Source: Catonia carolina (Eukaryota; Arthropoda; Insecta; Hemiptera; Achilidae). From it: a DNA stretch of 64,000 bases. The translations under genes were made by a program, and so were the position numbers. This document shows, piece by piece, positions 63,482 to 64,000 of the stretch (its first letter is position 1; each line of letters begins with the position of its first letter). The notes under the pieces are model-generated. The model was not told the origin of the DNA, searched no databases, and saw nothing but the letters and a program-made list of their open reading frames with translations. The stretch covers positions 91,366,469 to 91,430,468 of the forward strand of contig JAQMRL010000003.1 in the NCBI GenBank assembly GCA_035578175.1, given 5' to 3'.

Positions 63482-63758
63482 TGTTGTTATTTAGGTCATC
63501 AGCCGTAAGGTTAGTTTGACAAGTGACACCTTCACTTCATTCACCACAGGGTCTGGTTTTTAATGATATTCAGTACTTTGAGGAGATAACTCCGCGATTA
63601 GTTAGTGTCTTTTACACTTGTATCTCTTCTGTTCTTAAATGATTCAATCATTTAATTGTCTGACTATGGGATAAGAAACAGAACTATTTTTTGTAGCCCT
63701 GGAACTAACAGATTGAGTGCAAATAATTTAACACTTCACCTGTCTGTTATGGGCAATA
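63482..63758 (-). repeat. SINE-B copy 6, internally deleted
   Basis: Plus text tgttgttatttaggtcatca + gccgtaagg, then a jump to aagtgacaccttcacttcat + tcaccacagggtctgg and on to acttcacctgtctgttatgg + gcaat. About 110 bp including the ggtaaaccacc block is missing. Confidence 0.8.
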
Positions 63759-63864
63759 TATATTAGTATATTTCTACATCATTATTATTTGGTTTTTTTT
63801 TGTGTATAGCACCACAAAATTCGCTCACATATTTTTAATGAAACCTTAAACTAGTTTATTTCAG

Positions 63865-64000
63865 GCCGCCAAAAAAAATTGACTAAATGGAAACTTATAC
63901 TTATACAGCAACTATCAAAGTATGGAAATGCAGTACACGCTATTCTAGGCCAAAAAACTATTATAATTGACCTAAATACTCTGATCAGATACACCCACTG
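63865..64000 (+). other. Doubtful continuation exon of the SERAC1-like gene
   Basis: A tttatttcag acceptor ends at 63864. The phase compatible with exon 4 (G + GC) then stays open for 136 nt to the window edge. The translated peptide (GRQKKLTKWK...) does not look like the SERAC1 segment expected after LVKKML. I treat it as probably non-coding or a decoy exon. Confidence 0.15.

Overview
This is an AT-rich, intron- and transposon-dominated piece of a large arthropod nuclear genome, most likely an insect. The evidence is GT-AG split exons, Jockey-type and other non-LTR retrotransposons, mariner/Tc1, piggyBac and pogo relatives, several SINE families, and long (CA)n/(TA)n tracts. One SINE family (1467, 9840, 42051) resembles elements I associate from memory with auchenorrhynchan Hemiptera (planthoppers and relatives). 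That assignment is inference only.

One host gene is supported. It is a plus-strand SERAC1-like serine esterase (alpha/beta hydrolase) running rightward out of the window. Its recognisable exons are 10837-10914 (candidate first coding exon, ATG at 10850), 52261-52445, 56164-56920 and 63147-63274. All junctions agree in phase (2, 1, 2, then an open phase 1 at the end). Exon 3 carries the first hydrolase strand with its HG motif and a CWPKDWLP block. Exon 4 carries the nucleophile motif GHSKG. The 3' part of the gene lies beyond position 64000. Intron 1 would be about 41 kb and holds most of the repeats described here.

Layout. 1-10.8 kb: upstream AT-rich DNA with SINEs, a copy of an unnamed dispersed repeat (called family A here) and decayed LINE 3' ends. 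11-52 kb (intron 1): more family A, SINEs, LINE fragments, a GC-rich island with two histone-type 3' stem-loops, a TTAA-flanked piggyBac-like element, a mariner-like element split by a 5'-truncated Jockey element with a 12-bp target duplication, foldback and TIR elements, and microsatellite clusters. 51.5-52.2 kb: a Tc1-like deletion derivative ending 65 bp before exon 2. 52-64 kb: exons 2-4, with a 1-kb foldback element, TIR elements, a LINE remnant and SINEs in the introns.

No CRISPR array, bacterial operon, rRNA or convincing functional tRNA gene was seen. Most short open frames lie in repeats or low-complexity DNA. Repeat family names A-F and SINE-A/B/C are labels used only within this report.
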